64,000 bases of DNA from Sphingomonas panacis (GTDB lineage Bacteria > Pseudomonadota > Alphaproteobacteria > Sphingomonadales > Sphingomonadaceae). Position 1 is the first letter of the stretch, and each line of letters begins with the position of its first letter. The stretch spans positions 3,443,501 through 3,507,500 of the forward strand of contig NZ_CP014168.1 of NCBI RefSeq assembly GCF_001717955.1, written 5' to 3'. The notes under the pieces are model-generated. The model had not been told where the DNA came from and did not search any database. It worked only from the letters and a program-made list of their open reading frames with translations. Positions 19,042 to 28,277 of the stretch are shown here, one piece after another. The position numbers and the translations under genes are program-made.

Positions 19042-20192
19042 ATCCTACCTTGCTGCGCGCCCTCGTGCCCGCCACCATCGCGCTGGCTGTGGGCGGCTGC
19101 GGCCGCTCGCCCAAGGCCAGCGACACGTCGGCAACGGAGGACCGTGGCGAAAAGAAAGCCGCTCCGGGAGATCCGCAGATCGCTGTTCTGTCCGGCCAGC
19201 AAATCTCCGATGCCGGCATCGAAGTGACCCGGCCCACCGTAGGCGGCGTCGCCGGCGCCATCGAGTTGCCGGCAACGATCGAGGGCGACCCGCAAGGCGT
19301 GCAGGTCGTGTCCGCGCCGATCGGTGGGCGCCTCGTGTCGCTGACCCGAAATCTCGGCCAGGCGGTCGGTCGTGGCGACACGCTGGCGGTGATCGAGAGC
19401 CGGGAGGCCGCTTCGCTGAACGCCGAAGTCGAAGCGGCCCGGGCGCGAGCCGCGCTTGCCAGCACGAACCTTCGGCGCGAGCAGCGCCTGTTCGCCGAGC
19501 GGGTGTCGCCGGAGCAGGATATCGTTGCCGCGCGCACGGCTGCAATAGAGGCGAACATAGCGCTACGCCTTGCTCGCCAGCGGCTTTCCGCCACCGGCGG
19601 CAATGGTGGTGCGCTCAACCGGATTGCCGTCCGCGCGCCGATCGCGGGCGAGGTCATTGCCCGGTCGGCGACACTCGGCCAGCAGATTCCGGCTGATGCC
19701 GAGCTGTTCCGTGTCGCCAATCTCGCCAAGGTCTCGGTGACGATGTCGCTGGTTCCGGCTGACGCGGGGCGGGTAAGGCCAGGTGCCAGGATTGAGGTGA
19801 CGTCCGCAGGCCGGCACCAGGAAGGTCGCGTGACCTTGGTGTCCCCAATCCTTGACGAGACCACGCGCCTGGTGCCGGTGATCGCAAGCATCGACAATGC
19901 GGGTGGGACGTGGCGCGTGGGCGAGAATGTCAGCGTCTCGGTCCTGCTCCCCGCCGCAGGCAATCGCAGCGTCGCGGTGCCGTCCGCCGCCGTGCAGATG
20001 ATCAGCGGCAGGCCCTATGTTTTCGTGCGGACGGCCACCGGTTTCAAGGCGACGCCGGTGACCCTCGGGCGCACCAACGGGGGATCGATCACAGTCACGT
20101 CGGGCCTCACCGGCGATGAACGCATCGCGTCCACGAATTCGTTCACGCTCAAGTCCGAACTCGGCAAGAGCGAAGCCAGGGACGAGGACTGA
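19038..20192 (+). CDS. czcB: CzcB-type periplasmic adaptor (membrane fusion) protein
   Basis: The 384-residue protein begins with a lipoprotein-type signal ending in LAVGGC, with the lipid-modified Cys near residue 21. The adaptor architecture follows: a barrel-sandwich/lipoyl half (VQVVSAPIGGRLVSL), an alpha-hairpin (ASLNAEVEAARARAALASTN), the second lipoyl half (RIAVRAPIAGEVIARSATLG), a beta-barrel and a membrane-proximal domain. It links the inner-membrane pump to the outer-membrane channel. No His-rich N-terminal metal-binding stretch is visible. It overlaps czcC by four bases and is followed three bases later by czcA. Confidence 0.92.
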   Translation: MNPTLLRALVPATIALAVGGCGRSPKASDTSATEDRGEKKAAPGDPQIAVLSGQQISDAGIEVTRPTVGGVAGAIELPATIEGDPQGVQVVSAPIGGRLVSLTRNLGQAVGRGDTLAVIESREAASLNAEVEAARARAALASTNLRREQRLFAERVSPEQDIVAARTAAIEANIALRLARQRLSATGGNGGALNRIAVRAPIAGEVIARSATLGQQIPADAELFRVANLAKVSVTMSLVPADAGRVRPGARIEVTSAGRHQEGRVTLVSPILDETTRLVPVIASIDNAGGTWRVGENVSVSVLLPAAGNRSVAVPSAAVQMISGRPYVFVRTATGFKATPVTLGRTNGGSITVTSGLTGDERIASTNSFTLKSELGKSEARDED

Positions 20193-20195
20193 ACC

Positions 20196-23100
20196 ATGCT
20201 GGGTCGCATCGTCACCTTTGCCGTCGAGAAGCGTTGGCTCGTCCTGTTTCTGACCATCGCAGCGGCATTCGCCGGCGCCTTCGCCATTCAGCGCCTTCCT
20301 ATCGACGCCGTCCCCGACATCACCAACAACCAGGTCCAGATCAACGTCGTTGCCCCGGCGCTGTCCCCCGACCAGATCGAGAAGCAGGTCGCCTTCACGG
20401 TCGAGACCGCGCTCGCGGGCATCCCGGGGCTCGAATATACCCGCTCGCTTAGCCGCAACGGATTCGCGCAGGTCACCGCCGTTTTCGATGAGAGCACCGA
20501 CGTCTATTTCGCGCGGCAGCAGGTCGCCGAGCGATTGCGGACGGCTCAGGAGAGCCTGCCCGATGGCGTACATCCAGAAATGGGGCCGATTGCGACCGGG
20601 CTCGGCGATATCTTCATGTGGACGGTCGAGTTTCGCGAACTCGGCAAGGACAGCCATCTGCTCGGAGAGCCGGGCCTCCAGAAGGACGGCAGCTACATCA
20701 CGCCTGAGGGCGATCACCTCGTCAGCGAGGCGGACAAGGCTACCTATCTGCGCACGGTCCAGGACTGGATCGTCACGCCACAGCTCAAGGGCACGCCCGG
20801 CCTCGCCGGCATCGACAGCCTTGGCGGATACACCAAGCAGTACCTGGTCGTGCCCGACATCCAGCGCATGGCCGCCATGCACATTACGCTGCAGGATCTC
20901 GCGACCGCGCTCGAGCGCAATAACACCAGCGTGGGCGCAGGTGTCGTCGATCGCAACGGCGAGGGCCTCGCGGTTCGGGCCGATGGGCGCATCCGCAATG
21001 TCGATGAACTGGCGCGCACCGTGATCGCCACGCGTGAGAGCGTGCCGGTCCTGCTCAGCCAGATCGCCGTCGTCCGTACTGGTCAGGCTTTACGGATGGG
21101 GTCCGCTTCGGAGAACGGACATGAAGTCGTCGTCGGCACCGCGGTGATGCGGATCGGCGAGAATAGCCGAACAGTCTCTACAGGCGTGGGCCAGCGGCTG
21201 ATCGAAATCGGGCGGGCGCTGCCGATCGACGTCGTGGTCAAGCCAGTGCTCAACCGCACGGAACTCGTGAACGCGACGATCACGACCGTCGCGCGCAATC
21301 TCGCCGAGGGTGCGGTGCTTGTCGTCGTCGTGCTCTTCGTTCTGCTCGGCAATTTCCGGGCCGCGCTGATCGCGGCGCTCGTGATCCCGATCACGATGCT
21401 GCTGACCACTATCGGCATGCTCAAGGCCGGCGTGTCCGCGAACCTGATGAGTCTCGGCGCGCTGGACTTCGGCCTGATCGTCGATGGCGCGGTGATCATC
21501 GTCGAAAATGCCCTGCGCCGTCTCGGGGATGCGCAGCACGGCCGCGAAGGCCCAATGCCTCTCGAGGATCGGCTCGCCATCGTGGCGGCTTCGGCCCGCG
21601 AGATGATCCGCCCCTCGGTATATGGTCAGGCGATCATCATCCTCGTTTATGCGCCGCTGCTCACCTTCACCGGCGTCGAGGGCAAGATGTTCGAGCCGAT
21701 GGCGCTCACCGTCATCATCGCGCTGGTCGTCGCCTTTATCCTCTCGATGACGTTCGTTCCGGCCGCGACTGCGGTGTGGCTCAGCAAGTCTGTCGATAAG
21801 GAGGAGAGCCGCGTCCTCACGTGGTTGCGCCGCCGCTATGAACCGGGGCTCGACGTCGCGATGCGACGCCCAAGCGTGACGCTCGGCAGCGCACTCGGCG
21901 CGCTTGCGGTTGCAGGCGTCGCCTTCACGACGCTGGGGCAGGAGTTTCTCCCCCAGCTCGACGAGGGGAATATCCTCGTACAAGCGGTTCGCATTCCGGG
22001 CACGTCCGTCGATCAAAGCCAGGCCATGCAGTTCCAGGTTGAGAAGGTGCTCTCCCGCCAGCCCGAAGTTCGCTTCGCCTTTTCGCGCACCGGCACATCC
22101 GAGATCGCCAGTGATCCGATGCCGCCCAACGCGACAGACACTTTCGTCATCCTTAGACCCAGGGCCGAATGGCCGGACCCGTCATTGAGCAAAGAGGCGC
22201 TGGTCAGGCGGATGGAGACGCGCCTCTCTACGCTGCCCGGCAATGCCTACGAGATCACTCAACCGATCCAGATGCGCTTCAATGAGCTGATCGCGGGCGT
22301 GCGCGGCGACATCGCGGTGAAGGTGTTCGGTGACGATTTCGGCGGCATGAACGCGGCGGCTGCTCATATCGCCGACATATTGCGCAAGACAGGCGGCGCG
22401 GTCGATGTCCGCGTCGAGCAGACCGAGGGCTTGCCGATGCTCGACATTAGGCCGAATCGCATGGCGATGTCGCGGATCGGGGGCACCGCCGGCGATGTGC
22501 AGGACACCGTCGCAGCGGCTATTGGCGGTCGCGAGGCGGGCGTGATCTTTGAGGGAGATCGCCGCTTCCCGGTCGTGATCCGCCTGTCCGAGGCATCGCG
22601 GTCGGACCTGACCCAGGTGGCCCAGATGCCCGTCCCGACGTCCGCCGGTGGATTCGTGCCGCTCTCGACGGTGGCAGACATCAATGTCGTCGATGGTCCG
22701 AACCAGATCAGCCGCGAGAACGGAAAACGCCGCGTGGTGGTCCAGGCCAACGTCCGTGATCGGGACGTCGCCGGCGTGGTCGCCGACGCCAGAGCCGCCA
22801 TTGATGCTCAGGTAAAGATGCCGCCCGGCACGTACATCGAATGGGGTGGGCAGTTCGAGAACCTCGAGTCCGCGCGCGACCGCCTCGCGCTGGTTGTGCC
22901 GATATGCTTCGTCGTCATCCTGTTGCTGCTGTACGGCGCGCTCGGCTCCGTGCGTGACGCGATCATCGTGTTTACTGGGGTGCCGCTGGCGCTGGTCGGC
23001 GGGGTACTCGGGCTGTTCCTGCGCGGCATGCCCTTTTCGGTTTCGGCAGCGGTCGGGTTCATCGCTCTGTCCGGCATCTCCGTCCTCAACGGCTTGGTGA

Positions 23101-23405
23101 TGGTGACCTCGATCCATGACCTGCTGGCGAAGGGAATGGATCGCGCTCGCGCTGCGCATGAGGGAGCGCTCGCGAGGTTCCGCCCTGTCGCCATGACCGC
23201 GCTGGTCGCGAGCCTTGGCTTCGTTCCGATGGCACTCGGTCATGGTGCCGGCGCCGAGGTGCAGAAGCCGTTGGCGACGGTCGTGATCGGTGGCCTGATC
23301 ACGGCGACATTGCTAACCCTGTTCGCCCTACCCACGCTCTACGCGCGCTTCGGGGATGGCACGCGTCGCGGGAGCCGGTCCGATCCGACAGCCCCTCTTC
23401 ATTGA
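20196..23405 (+). CDS. czcA: CzcA-type heavy-metal/proton RND antiporter
   Basis: The 1069-residue protein has twelve transmembrane helices in the RND pattern with two large periplasmic loops (PDITNNQVQINVVAPALSPD opens the first). The fourth helix carries DFGLIVDGAVIIVENALRRL (around residues 424-443). The Asp-bearing DFGxxVDG motif marks heavy-metal-efflux RND pumps that export divalent cations such as zinc, cobalt, cadmium or nickel, and argues against the copper/silver CusA branch. It uses the proton gradient to extrude periplasmic or cytoplasmic metal through CzcB and CzcC. No metal-responsive two-component pair lies directly beside the operon; its control is not visible. Confidence 0.94.
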   Translation: MLGRIVTFAVEKRWLVLFLTIAAAFAGAFAIQRLPIDAVPDITNNQVQINVVAPALSPDQIEKQVAFTVETALAGIPGLEYTRSLSRNGFAQVTAVFDESTDVYFARQQVAERLRTAQESLPDGVHPEMGPIATGLGDIFMWTVEFRELGKDSHLLGEPGLQKDGSYITPEGDHLVSEADKATYLRTVQDWIVTPQLKGTPGLAGIDSLGGYTKQYLVVPDIQRMAAMHITLQDLATALERNNTSVGAGVVDRNGEGLAVRADGRIRNVDELARTVIATRESVPVLLSQIAVVRTGQALRMGSASENGHEVVVGTAVMRIGENSRTVSTGVGQRLIEIGRALPIDVVVKPVLNRTELVNATITTVARNLAEGAVLVVVVLFVLLGNFRAALIAALVIPITMLLTTIGMLKAGVSANLMSLGALDFGLIVDGAVIIVENALRRLGDAQHGREGPMPLEDRLAIVAASAREMIRPSVYGQAIIILVYAPLLTFTGVEGKMFEPMALTVIIALVVAFILSMTFVPAATAVWLSKSVDKEESRVLTWLRRRYEPGLDVAMRRPSVTLGSALGALAVAGVAFTTLGQEFLPQLDEGNILVQAVRIPGTSVDQSQAMQFQVEKVLSRQPEVRFAFSRTGTSEIASDPMPPNATDTFVILRPRAEWPDPSLSKEALVRRMETRLSTLPGNAYEITQPIQMRFNELIAGVRGDIAVKVFGDDFGGMNAAAAHIADILRKTGGAVDVRVEQTEGLPMLDIRPNRMAMSRIGGTAGDVQDTVAAAIGGREAGVIFEGDRRFPVVIRLSEASRSDLTQVAQMPVPTSAGGFVPLSTVADINVVDGPNQISRENGKRRVVVQANVRDRDVAGVVADARAAIDAQVKMPPGTYIEWGGQFENLESARDRLALVVPICFVVILLLLYGALGSVRDAIIVFTGVPLALVGGVLGLFLRGMPFSVSAAVGFIALSGISVLNGLVMVTSIHDLLAKGMDRARAAHEGALARFRPVAMTALVASLGFVPMALGHGAGAEVQKPLATVVIGGLITATLLTLFALPTLYARFGDGTRRGSRSDPTAPLH

Positions 23406-23736
23406 GAACACACATAAGCGGCCATGATGGGCGACGTGCGTGACTCTGCTCGAGGAGCACGGCGCAGACGGCGCGGTAATGGCCGCCTTTATCTGGCGCG
23501 CTTCCCAACCCCGCGGAACCGGGTGGTATGAACGACATGCAAATGCATGCCGTGCGCTACACGCTGATACCGGCAGATGACGGCGCATCGACGTGGGCCA
23601 CGCCGTCATGGGCGAACCGTTCGAGCGCCGCGACGCCCACCGGGGACGTTGCTTGCCACGGTACGAAAAACAGCCGCTTCGCCATGCTCTGCTCCATGTG
23701 GCCAATCCGCGGCGCGAGCGATCCATCGCACGAGCT
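23406..23736. other. Intergenic stretch without a recognisable gene
   Basis: These 331 bases between the end of czcA and the IS5 fragment hold no reading frame I can relate to a family. A short minus-strand frame near 23680-23560 reads MAKRLFFVPWQATSPVGVAA and then stops after about 46 residues; I do not recognise it. The stretch may be scar sequence left by loss of the rest of the insertion element. I saw no strong terminator after czcA. Confidence 0.4.
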
Positions 23737-24026
23737 TCAGATCCCTTTTTTGCCTGCCGCATGCTGATGCGCGCGGAAGACAGTGGAGTCGATCAGGACG
23801 TATTCGAAATCCGGCTCTTCATGGCGGCGAAAAGATGATCCCGCACGCCGTCTTTGGACCAGCGCGAAAATCGAACAAAGGCGCTGTTCCACTTGCTGAA
23901 GATCACCGGCAGATCGCGCCACGGCGAACCCGTCTGAGCTAGCCAAAAGACCGCCTCCCTAAACAGGCGATTATCAGCCGGCCGCTTCCAATGATGATCC
24001 TGCAACATCAGGCGAACGTCGCTCAT
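23737..24026 (-). mobile_element. Truncated IS5-family (IS427-like) transposase fragment
   Basis: A minus-strand frame from 24026 reads HWKRPADNRLFREAVFWLAQ and then TGSPWRDLP..FSKWNSAFVRFSRW, which is the N-terminal half of IS5-family transposases. Near 23825 the homology moves into another frame, which reads EEPDFEYVLIDSTVFRAHQH and then AAGKKG before stopping. That is the position where two-frame IS427-type elements switch from orfA to orfB, so the shift may be original rather than decay. The extreme N-terminus and everything after the first catalytic Asp (LIDST) are missing, and I saw no terminal inverted repeats. It is a non-mobile remnant. Confidence 0.8.
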
Positions 24027-24038
24027 CGCTGACGAGAC

Positions 24039-24476
24039 TTACTTCGCCTTCGCGAGCATTGGCGCCATACGCTTGGCGGCCAAAGGTGGAAGTTTGACGC
24101 TGTTTGCCACCGCAGCGTTTGGCGACGGCCCAGCCCCCACCTTGATCAACGCAACCATTCCCATCGCGAAGTGCGGTTTGCATTTGATGCCATAAAGACC
24201 GGCTTTCGTGACTTTGATATCGACCGCTTTATTCACCGACCCTATAATCGGTGGCACGCCGGCTGGCCACATGGCGTCGATAGTCTGCGCGTTGTGGCTC
24301 GGATCCGTGGGAACAAAGCGCACCGTGTCCCCGGGCGATGCCTGAATGAAGGCCGGTTCGAAGACCATCATACCGGCGGCTCCAGCGGTTTTCATCTTCA
24401 CCTCTAATGTCCTGGAAAAACCTGGAGCGGCCAACATTAGAGGAAAAAGAGAATAAATAATAAAGCGGTACGACAT
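24039..24476 (-). CDS. Pseudoazurin (periplasmic type I copper protein)
   Basis: The 145-residue protein has a signal peptide (MSYRFIIYSLFPLMLAAPGF) and a cupredoxin domain. The type 1 copper ligands are visible: His in DPSHNAQTI, and Cys, His and Met in GIKCKPHFAMGM. MMVFEPAFIQASPGDTVRF and MVALIKVG are typical of pseudoazurin, which carries electrons in the periplasm, classically to nitrite or nitrous-oxide reductases. No denitrification genes are in the window, so the partner is unknown. The last ~25 residues form an Ala/Lys/Pro-rich tail. It ends 13 bases from the IS5 fragment. Confidence 0.92.
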   Translation of the reverse strand: MSYRFIIYSLFPLMLAAPGFSRTLEVKMKTAGAAGMMVFEPAFIQASPGDTVRFVPTDPSHNAQTIDAMWPAGVPPIIGSVNKAVDIKVTKAGLYGIKCKPHFAMGMVALIKVGAGPSPNAAVANSVKLPPLAAKRMAPMLAKAK

Positions 24477-24558
24477 TAAATACCTCGTGTTCGGTACGTT
24501 CTGGCAACCGATATCAAGCGGATCTCATGAGCAGATTGAATATTGCACGCAGCGAGAT

Positions 24559-26007
24559 CTAGACCCCGGCCATGCAAAGGTATTTCACCTCGAGATATTC
24601 GGAGATGCCATGTGACGCCCCCTCTCGCCCTATGCCGGATTGCTTGATTCCTCCGAAAGGCGAGACCTCGTTCGAAATCAACCCGGTGTTGATGCCGACC
24701 ATCCCGCATTCGAGGGCCTCGGCGACACGCCACACCCGGCCGATATCCCGACTGTAAAAATACCCGGCCAGCCCGAACTCGCTAGCATTGGCAAGCCGCA
24801 GCGCCTCCTCTTCCTCGTCGAAAGCGAAGATGGATGCTACCGGTCCGAACGTTTCCTCATGCGCGACGAGCATATCTGCGGAACAGTCCACCAGCACCGT
24901 CGGTTCGAAGAAAGTCCCGCCCAGAGTATGCCGTTTGCCGCCCAACGCGAGTTTTGCGCCTTTCGCCAGCGCGTCGGCTACATGCTCTTCGACCTTGCTC
25001 ACCGCTGCAGCGTCGATCAGCGGACCTTGTGTTACACCAGCATCGGTTCCGCGCCCGACACGCAAGCCTGCGGCAGCCTTCGCCAATTTCGCCACGAATT
25101 CGTCCAAGACGCTGCGCTGAACATATATCCGGTTCACACAAACACACGTTTGGCCGCTGTTGCGATATTTCGACAGCATCGCACCTTCGACGGCGGCGTC
25201 GATGTCCGCGTCATCGAACACGATAAAGGGGGCATTCCCTCCAAGTTCCATCGACATCTTTTTCACCGTTGCAGCGCCCTGTTGAAGCAACAGGCGGCCA
25301 ACCTCGGTCGATCCGGTAAAGCTGATCTTGCGCACCGTGGGGTTGGACGTCAGTTCGCCGCCGATATCACGTGCGCGTCCCGTCACGACGTTGAATACAC
25401 CATCCGGGATACCACTGCGCTGCGCGAGCGCGGCCAGCGCCAATGCCGTCAACGGCGTCTGCATCGCCGGTTTCAGCACCATCGTGCACCCTGCCGCCAG
25501 TGCTGGTCCCGCCTTGCGCGTGATCATGGCTGCCGGGAAATTCCAGGGTGTGATTGCGGCTGTCACACCGATCGGCTGCTGGATCACGACGATCCGCGCG
25601 TCGGCGCGCGGGCTTGGGATGACCTCGCCATAGGTTCTTTTCCCTTCTTCTGCGAACCATTCGATGAAGCTGGCGGCATAGGTGATTTCACTACGAGCTT
25701 CGGCGATCGGCTTACCTTGCTCACTGCTCAGAATGAGCGCCAGGTCTTCGGTGGCGTCGACAATTGCCTCGAACCACCGCCGCAATATCGCTGATCGCTG
25801 TGCCGCCGTGCGGCTGCGCCATTCGGGCAGCGCCCTGTCTGCGGTCTCGATGGCTTGCCGCGTTTCGCGGGCCGCGAAGTTCGGCACCGCGGCGATCTTC
25901 TCGCCGCTCGCCGGATCTGTGACATCAACTTCGGGCACCCCAATCCAGGTGCCGCCGATGAAGCATTGATCCTTCAGGAGCGACGGATCCCTTAATGACA
26001 AACCCAC
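24559..26007 (-). CDS. gabD: NAD(P)-dependent succinate-semialdehyde dehydrogenase family protein
   Basis: The 482-residue protein is a complete aldehyde dehydrogenase. The Rossmann segment includes ITPWNFPAAMITRKAGPALA, the catalytic Glu is in KKMSMELGGNAPFIVFDDAD (near 255) and the catalytic Cys in NSGQTCVCVNRIYVQ (near 290). The tail SPFGGIKQSGIGREGASHGI is typical of GabD-type enzymes, which oxidise succinate semialdehyde to succinate. The second Cys two residues after the catalytic one is the pattern seen in redox-regulated SSADHs. The GTG start at 26007 has AAGGAG seven bases upstream. It lies downstream of hyuB across a gene remnant, so it may or may not belong to the cluster. The substrate could be another semialdehyde. 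Confidence 0.85.
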   Translation of the reverse strand: MGLSLRDPSLLKDQCFIGGTWIGVPEVDVTDPASGEKIAAVPNFAARETRQAIETADRALPEWRSRTAAQRSAILRRWFEAIVDATEDLALILSSEQGKPIAEARSEITYAASFIEWFAEEGKRTYGEVIPSPRADARIVVIQQPIGVTAAITPWNFPAAMITRKAGPALAAGCTMVLKPAMQTPLTALALAALAQRSGIPDGVFNVVTGRARDIGGELTSNPTVRKISFTGSTEVGRLLLQQGAATVKKMSMELGGNAPFIVFDDADIDAAVEGAMLSKYRNSGQTCVCVNRIYVQRSVLDEFVAKLAKAAAGLRVGRGTDAGVTQGPLIDAAAVSKVEEHVADALAKGAKLALGGKRHTLGGTFFEPTVLVDCSADMLVAHEETFGPVASIFAFDEEEEALRLANASEFGLAGYFYSRDIGRVWRVAEALECGMVGINTGLISNEVSPFGGIKQSGIGREGASHGISEYLEVKYLCMAGV

Positions 26008-26020
26008 GGAAAACTCCTTT

Positions 26021-26370
26021 TCAAAACATGAGCGGTACTGGCTGCGCGATCAGCGCCTTGCGTGCGCCGAGATAGCGCGCCTCGATGGACACTGTGCAGG
26101 ACATTCGTATTCCCGGAACGCGAGCCTCGCCCAGTATCACCGACCGGCATCCGGCGAATCCCACTTCTAATAATGCGTCCCTGCGATGGATTGATGATTG
26201 CCGAGAAGGCGCGCGCGCCGAACATGCCAAAATAGAGATGGTGAAGCTCCCACCCTGACGTTCATCCGATTGCGACCGAGCTCTCCAGCAACCGCCTCAA
26301 CCATCGCCTTGCGTCGAGTGACGGCCTCCCCCGCTTGACGAACGCCGACAGGCAACAAAGTTCCCGGTCT
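26021..26370 (-). pseudogene. C-terminal remnant of a dihydrolipoamide acyltransferase (2-oxoacid dehydrogenase E2)
   Basis: Minus-strand frames between hyuB and gabD rebuild the catalytic end of an E2 acyltransferase in three pieces. One frame near 26250 reads RQGGSFTISIL. A second from about 26225 reads MFGARAFSAIINPSQG. A third continues with LLEVGFAG, then RMSCTVSIEARYLGARKALI and AQPVPLMF up to a TGA at 26021. In intact E2 proteins these are one frame (QGGSFTISNLGMFG, FSAIINPPQ, then the DHR-x-x-DG motif). Here the catalytic His region reads IEARYLGAR, so the DHRxxxG active site is lost as well. It is a frameshifted relic, recognised by eye. Confidence 0.72.
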
Positions 26371-26384
26371 TTCGGGCTTCTCAG

Positions 26385-28262
26385 CTACTCCGCCGCCTCG
26401 GCGTAGATGTCCCATTGCGGCGCACGCGGAGCAGGTAGACCGGTTTCATCTTCGCACTGTCGGCGCAGAGTTTCGATGTCGGGGCCAAAGTCAAACACCG
26501 AGACTTCGCCACGCTCATTGCGCAGTTGGTCGCGAAGCGCTCGGGTGGCCGGGTCATTGACGGTGCCGTCAACTGCGATCACCACGCCATAGGCCTTCGC
26601 GCCCTCGATCGTTACCAGCCCCTGCTCGATCTCCTTGGCCACCAGAGCCGGATCGCGATCGAAGGGATCACCCCAGCCGCCACCGCCCCAGGTGATGAAG
26701 TGCAGCACATCGTTCGCCTCGACCTCCAGGTCCTCAATCTTGTTGCCGACGATGGTCTGCGAACCATCGGGTTTCTCCAAGATCTTGCGCGCTCGCGCTC
26801 CCGGCGCGCCGCCGTTGACGCCCCAGGGAGGCACGAACCAGCGGTCGTCGTGGATCGCGATCTTGCCATTTTCGAGGAACCGATACGACATCAGGATGCC
26901 GTTGCCGCCGCGATGCAATCCGGCACCGCCAGAGTCCGCGACGGTTTCGTAGCGCTCGATCACCAGCGGGAAGTATCGTTCGAGGAACTCGTTGGGTACG
27001 TTGGTGAAGTTGGGGAACAGCGAGTGACCATCCGGTCCGTCACCCAACGGGCGGCCGGGAATGCCGCCAAAACCGATCTGGAACAATTGGAAGTATTCGC
27101 CGGCCTTGTCGAACCCGGAATAGAACAAATGCGGGCTGGACGAGAAACCCGCCGCCGTGAGGAACTCAGGCGTCTTCTGGCCGAGCAGACCGCCCAGAAT
27201 GTCGAACATGCGGCCCAGCGCGTGGGTGCGGCCGGACAGCGCCGCCGGGAAGCGCGGCTTGAGCAGCGAGCCTTCCGGAATGCGAACATCGATCAGGTCG
27301 TAATACCCGTCGTTAAACAATATCTGCGGGTCGAATACCATGATCATGTAGATTCCGAAGAACATGCGCATCATGTTTTCATTCAGAAAAAAGTTGATCG
27401 AGGCCTTAGATTGCGGGTCTGTGCCGTCAAAATCCAGGACCACCCGGCCATTCTCGCGCCACATCGTGCATTTGATCTTGTATGGTCCGTACCCCATACC
27501 GTCGTCGCAGATATAATCCTCGAAGCTTACCTTCTCTTCGCTGATGGCAGTGTCGATCAGCTGGCTCATCGCCTTGTGGTTGCGCGCCAGCAGTTCTTCG
27601 CAAGCGGAGACGAACACATCGTCGCCGAAGCGGCCGGCCATCTCGATCACCCGGCGCGAGGCCACGCGGCACGAGGCGATCAGCGCATTGAGATCGGCCT
27701 TGCACCAATCCGGCGTGCGGACCTGATGCATGATGAGCTTGATGACGTCTTCGTTGTAAACGCCTTGCTTGTAGATCTTTACCGGCGGGATGCGGACCCC
27801 CTCCTGGAAGATCGAGGTCGCGACGATCGGCATCGAGCCGGCGACCATGCCGCCGATGTCGGACTGGTGGCCGAACATCGAGGTATAGGCGATCAGACGT
27901 CCGTCCTTGAACACCGGCAGCAGCACCAGCCAGTCGTTGCTGTGGCTGACCGCGCCGCCGACCGAATATGGATCGGACAGCATGATGAGATCGCCCTCTT
28001 CCACGGTGCCTTCATAGCCGTCGAGGAACGGGCCGATGTATGACCCGAACTGGCCGACGATCATACGCCCCTTGTGGTCGGCGATCAGCGGAAAGGCGTC
28101 ACCCTGCTCGCGAATGCCCGGCGACATCGCCGTGCGCACCAGCGTGGCGTCCATCTCGACGCGGGCATTGCGCAGCGCATTCTCGATGATGTCTAGGGTA
28201 ACGGGGTCGATGACCTTCTTCTCGAAGGCCGCTTCGTTGGTCTGGATGATCCGTGCGGGCAT
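26385..28262 (-). CDS. hyuB: Hydantoinase B/oxoprolinase family protein (HyuB)
   Basis: The 625-residue protein is a full-length HyuB subunit: VIDPVTLDIIENALRNARVE near the start, AMSPGIREQGDAFPLI, HSNDWLVLLPVFKDGRL, and the C-terminal GGGGWGDPFDRDPALVAKEI. With HyuA it forms ATP-dependent enzymes that open cyclic amides (N-methylhydantoinase, 5-oxoprolinase) or carboxylate ketones (acetone and acetophenone carboxylases). The GDP-type C-terminus fits the hydantoinase/oxoprolinase group as well as acetone carboxylase alpha. No small gamma subunit gene of the acetone-carboxylase kind lies here, which favours ring opening. It follows hyuA by 15 bases and ends the operon read from 33032. Confidence 0.9.
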   Translation of the reverse strand: MPARIIQTNEAAFEKKVIDPVTLDIIENALRNARVEMDATLVRTAMSPGIREQGDAFPLIADHKGRMIVGQFGSYIGPFLDGYEGTVEEGDLIMLSDPYSVGGAVSHSNDWLVLLPVFKDGRLIAYTSMFGHQSDIGGMVAGSMPIVATSIFQEGVRIPPVKIYKQGVYNEDVIKLIMHQVRTPDWCKADLNALIASCRVASRRVIEMAGRFGDDVFVSACEELLARNHKAMSQLIDTAISEEKVSFEDYICDDGMGYGPYKIKCTMWRENGRVVLDFDGTDPQSKASINFFLNENMMRMFFGIYMIMVFDPQILFNDGYYDLIDVRIPEGSLLKPRFPAALSGRTHALGRMFDILGGLLGQKTPEFLTAAGFSSSPHLFYSGFDKAGEYFQLFQIGFGGIPGRPLGDGPDGHSLFPNFTNVPNEFLERYFPLVIERYETVADSGGAGLHRGGNGILMSYRFLENGKIAIHDDRWFVPPWGVNGGAPGARARKILEKPDGSQTIVGNKIEDLEVEANDVLHFITWGGGGWGDPFDRDPALVAKEIEQGLVTIEGAKAYGVVIAVDGTVNDPATRALRDQLRNERGEVSVFDFGPDIETLRRQCEDETGLPAPRAPQWDIYAEAAE

Positions 28263-28277
28263 CTTGGCGTCCTTCGA

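Noticed and set aside
23560..23690. Short minus-strand frame MAKRLFFVPWQ... as a small gene
   Set aside because: It is about 46 residues, has no clear ribosome site and no recognised family, and lies between an insertion-element fragment and czcA, so it is kept only as a remark.
26526..28043. Forward open frame of about 505 codons inside hyuB
   Set aside because: It is the antisense of the HyuB gene, whose family motifs are unmistakable; the forward translation is rich in His, Arg and Asp with no domain.
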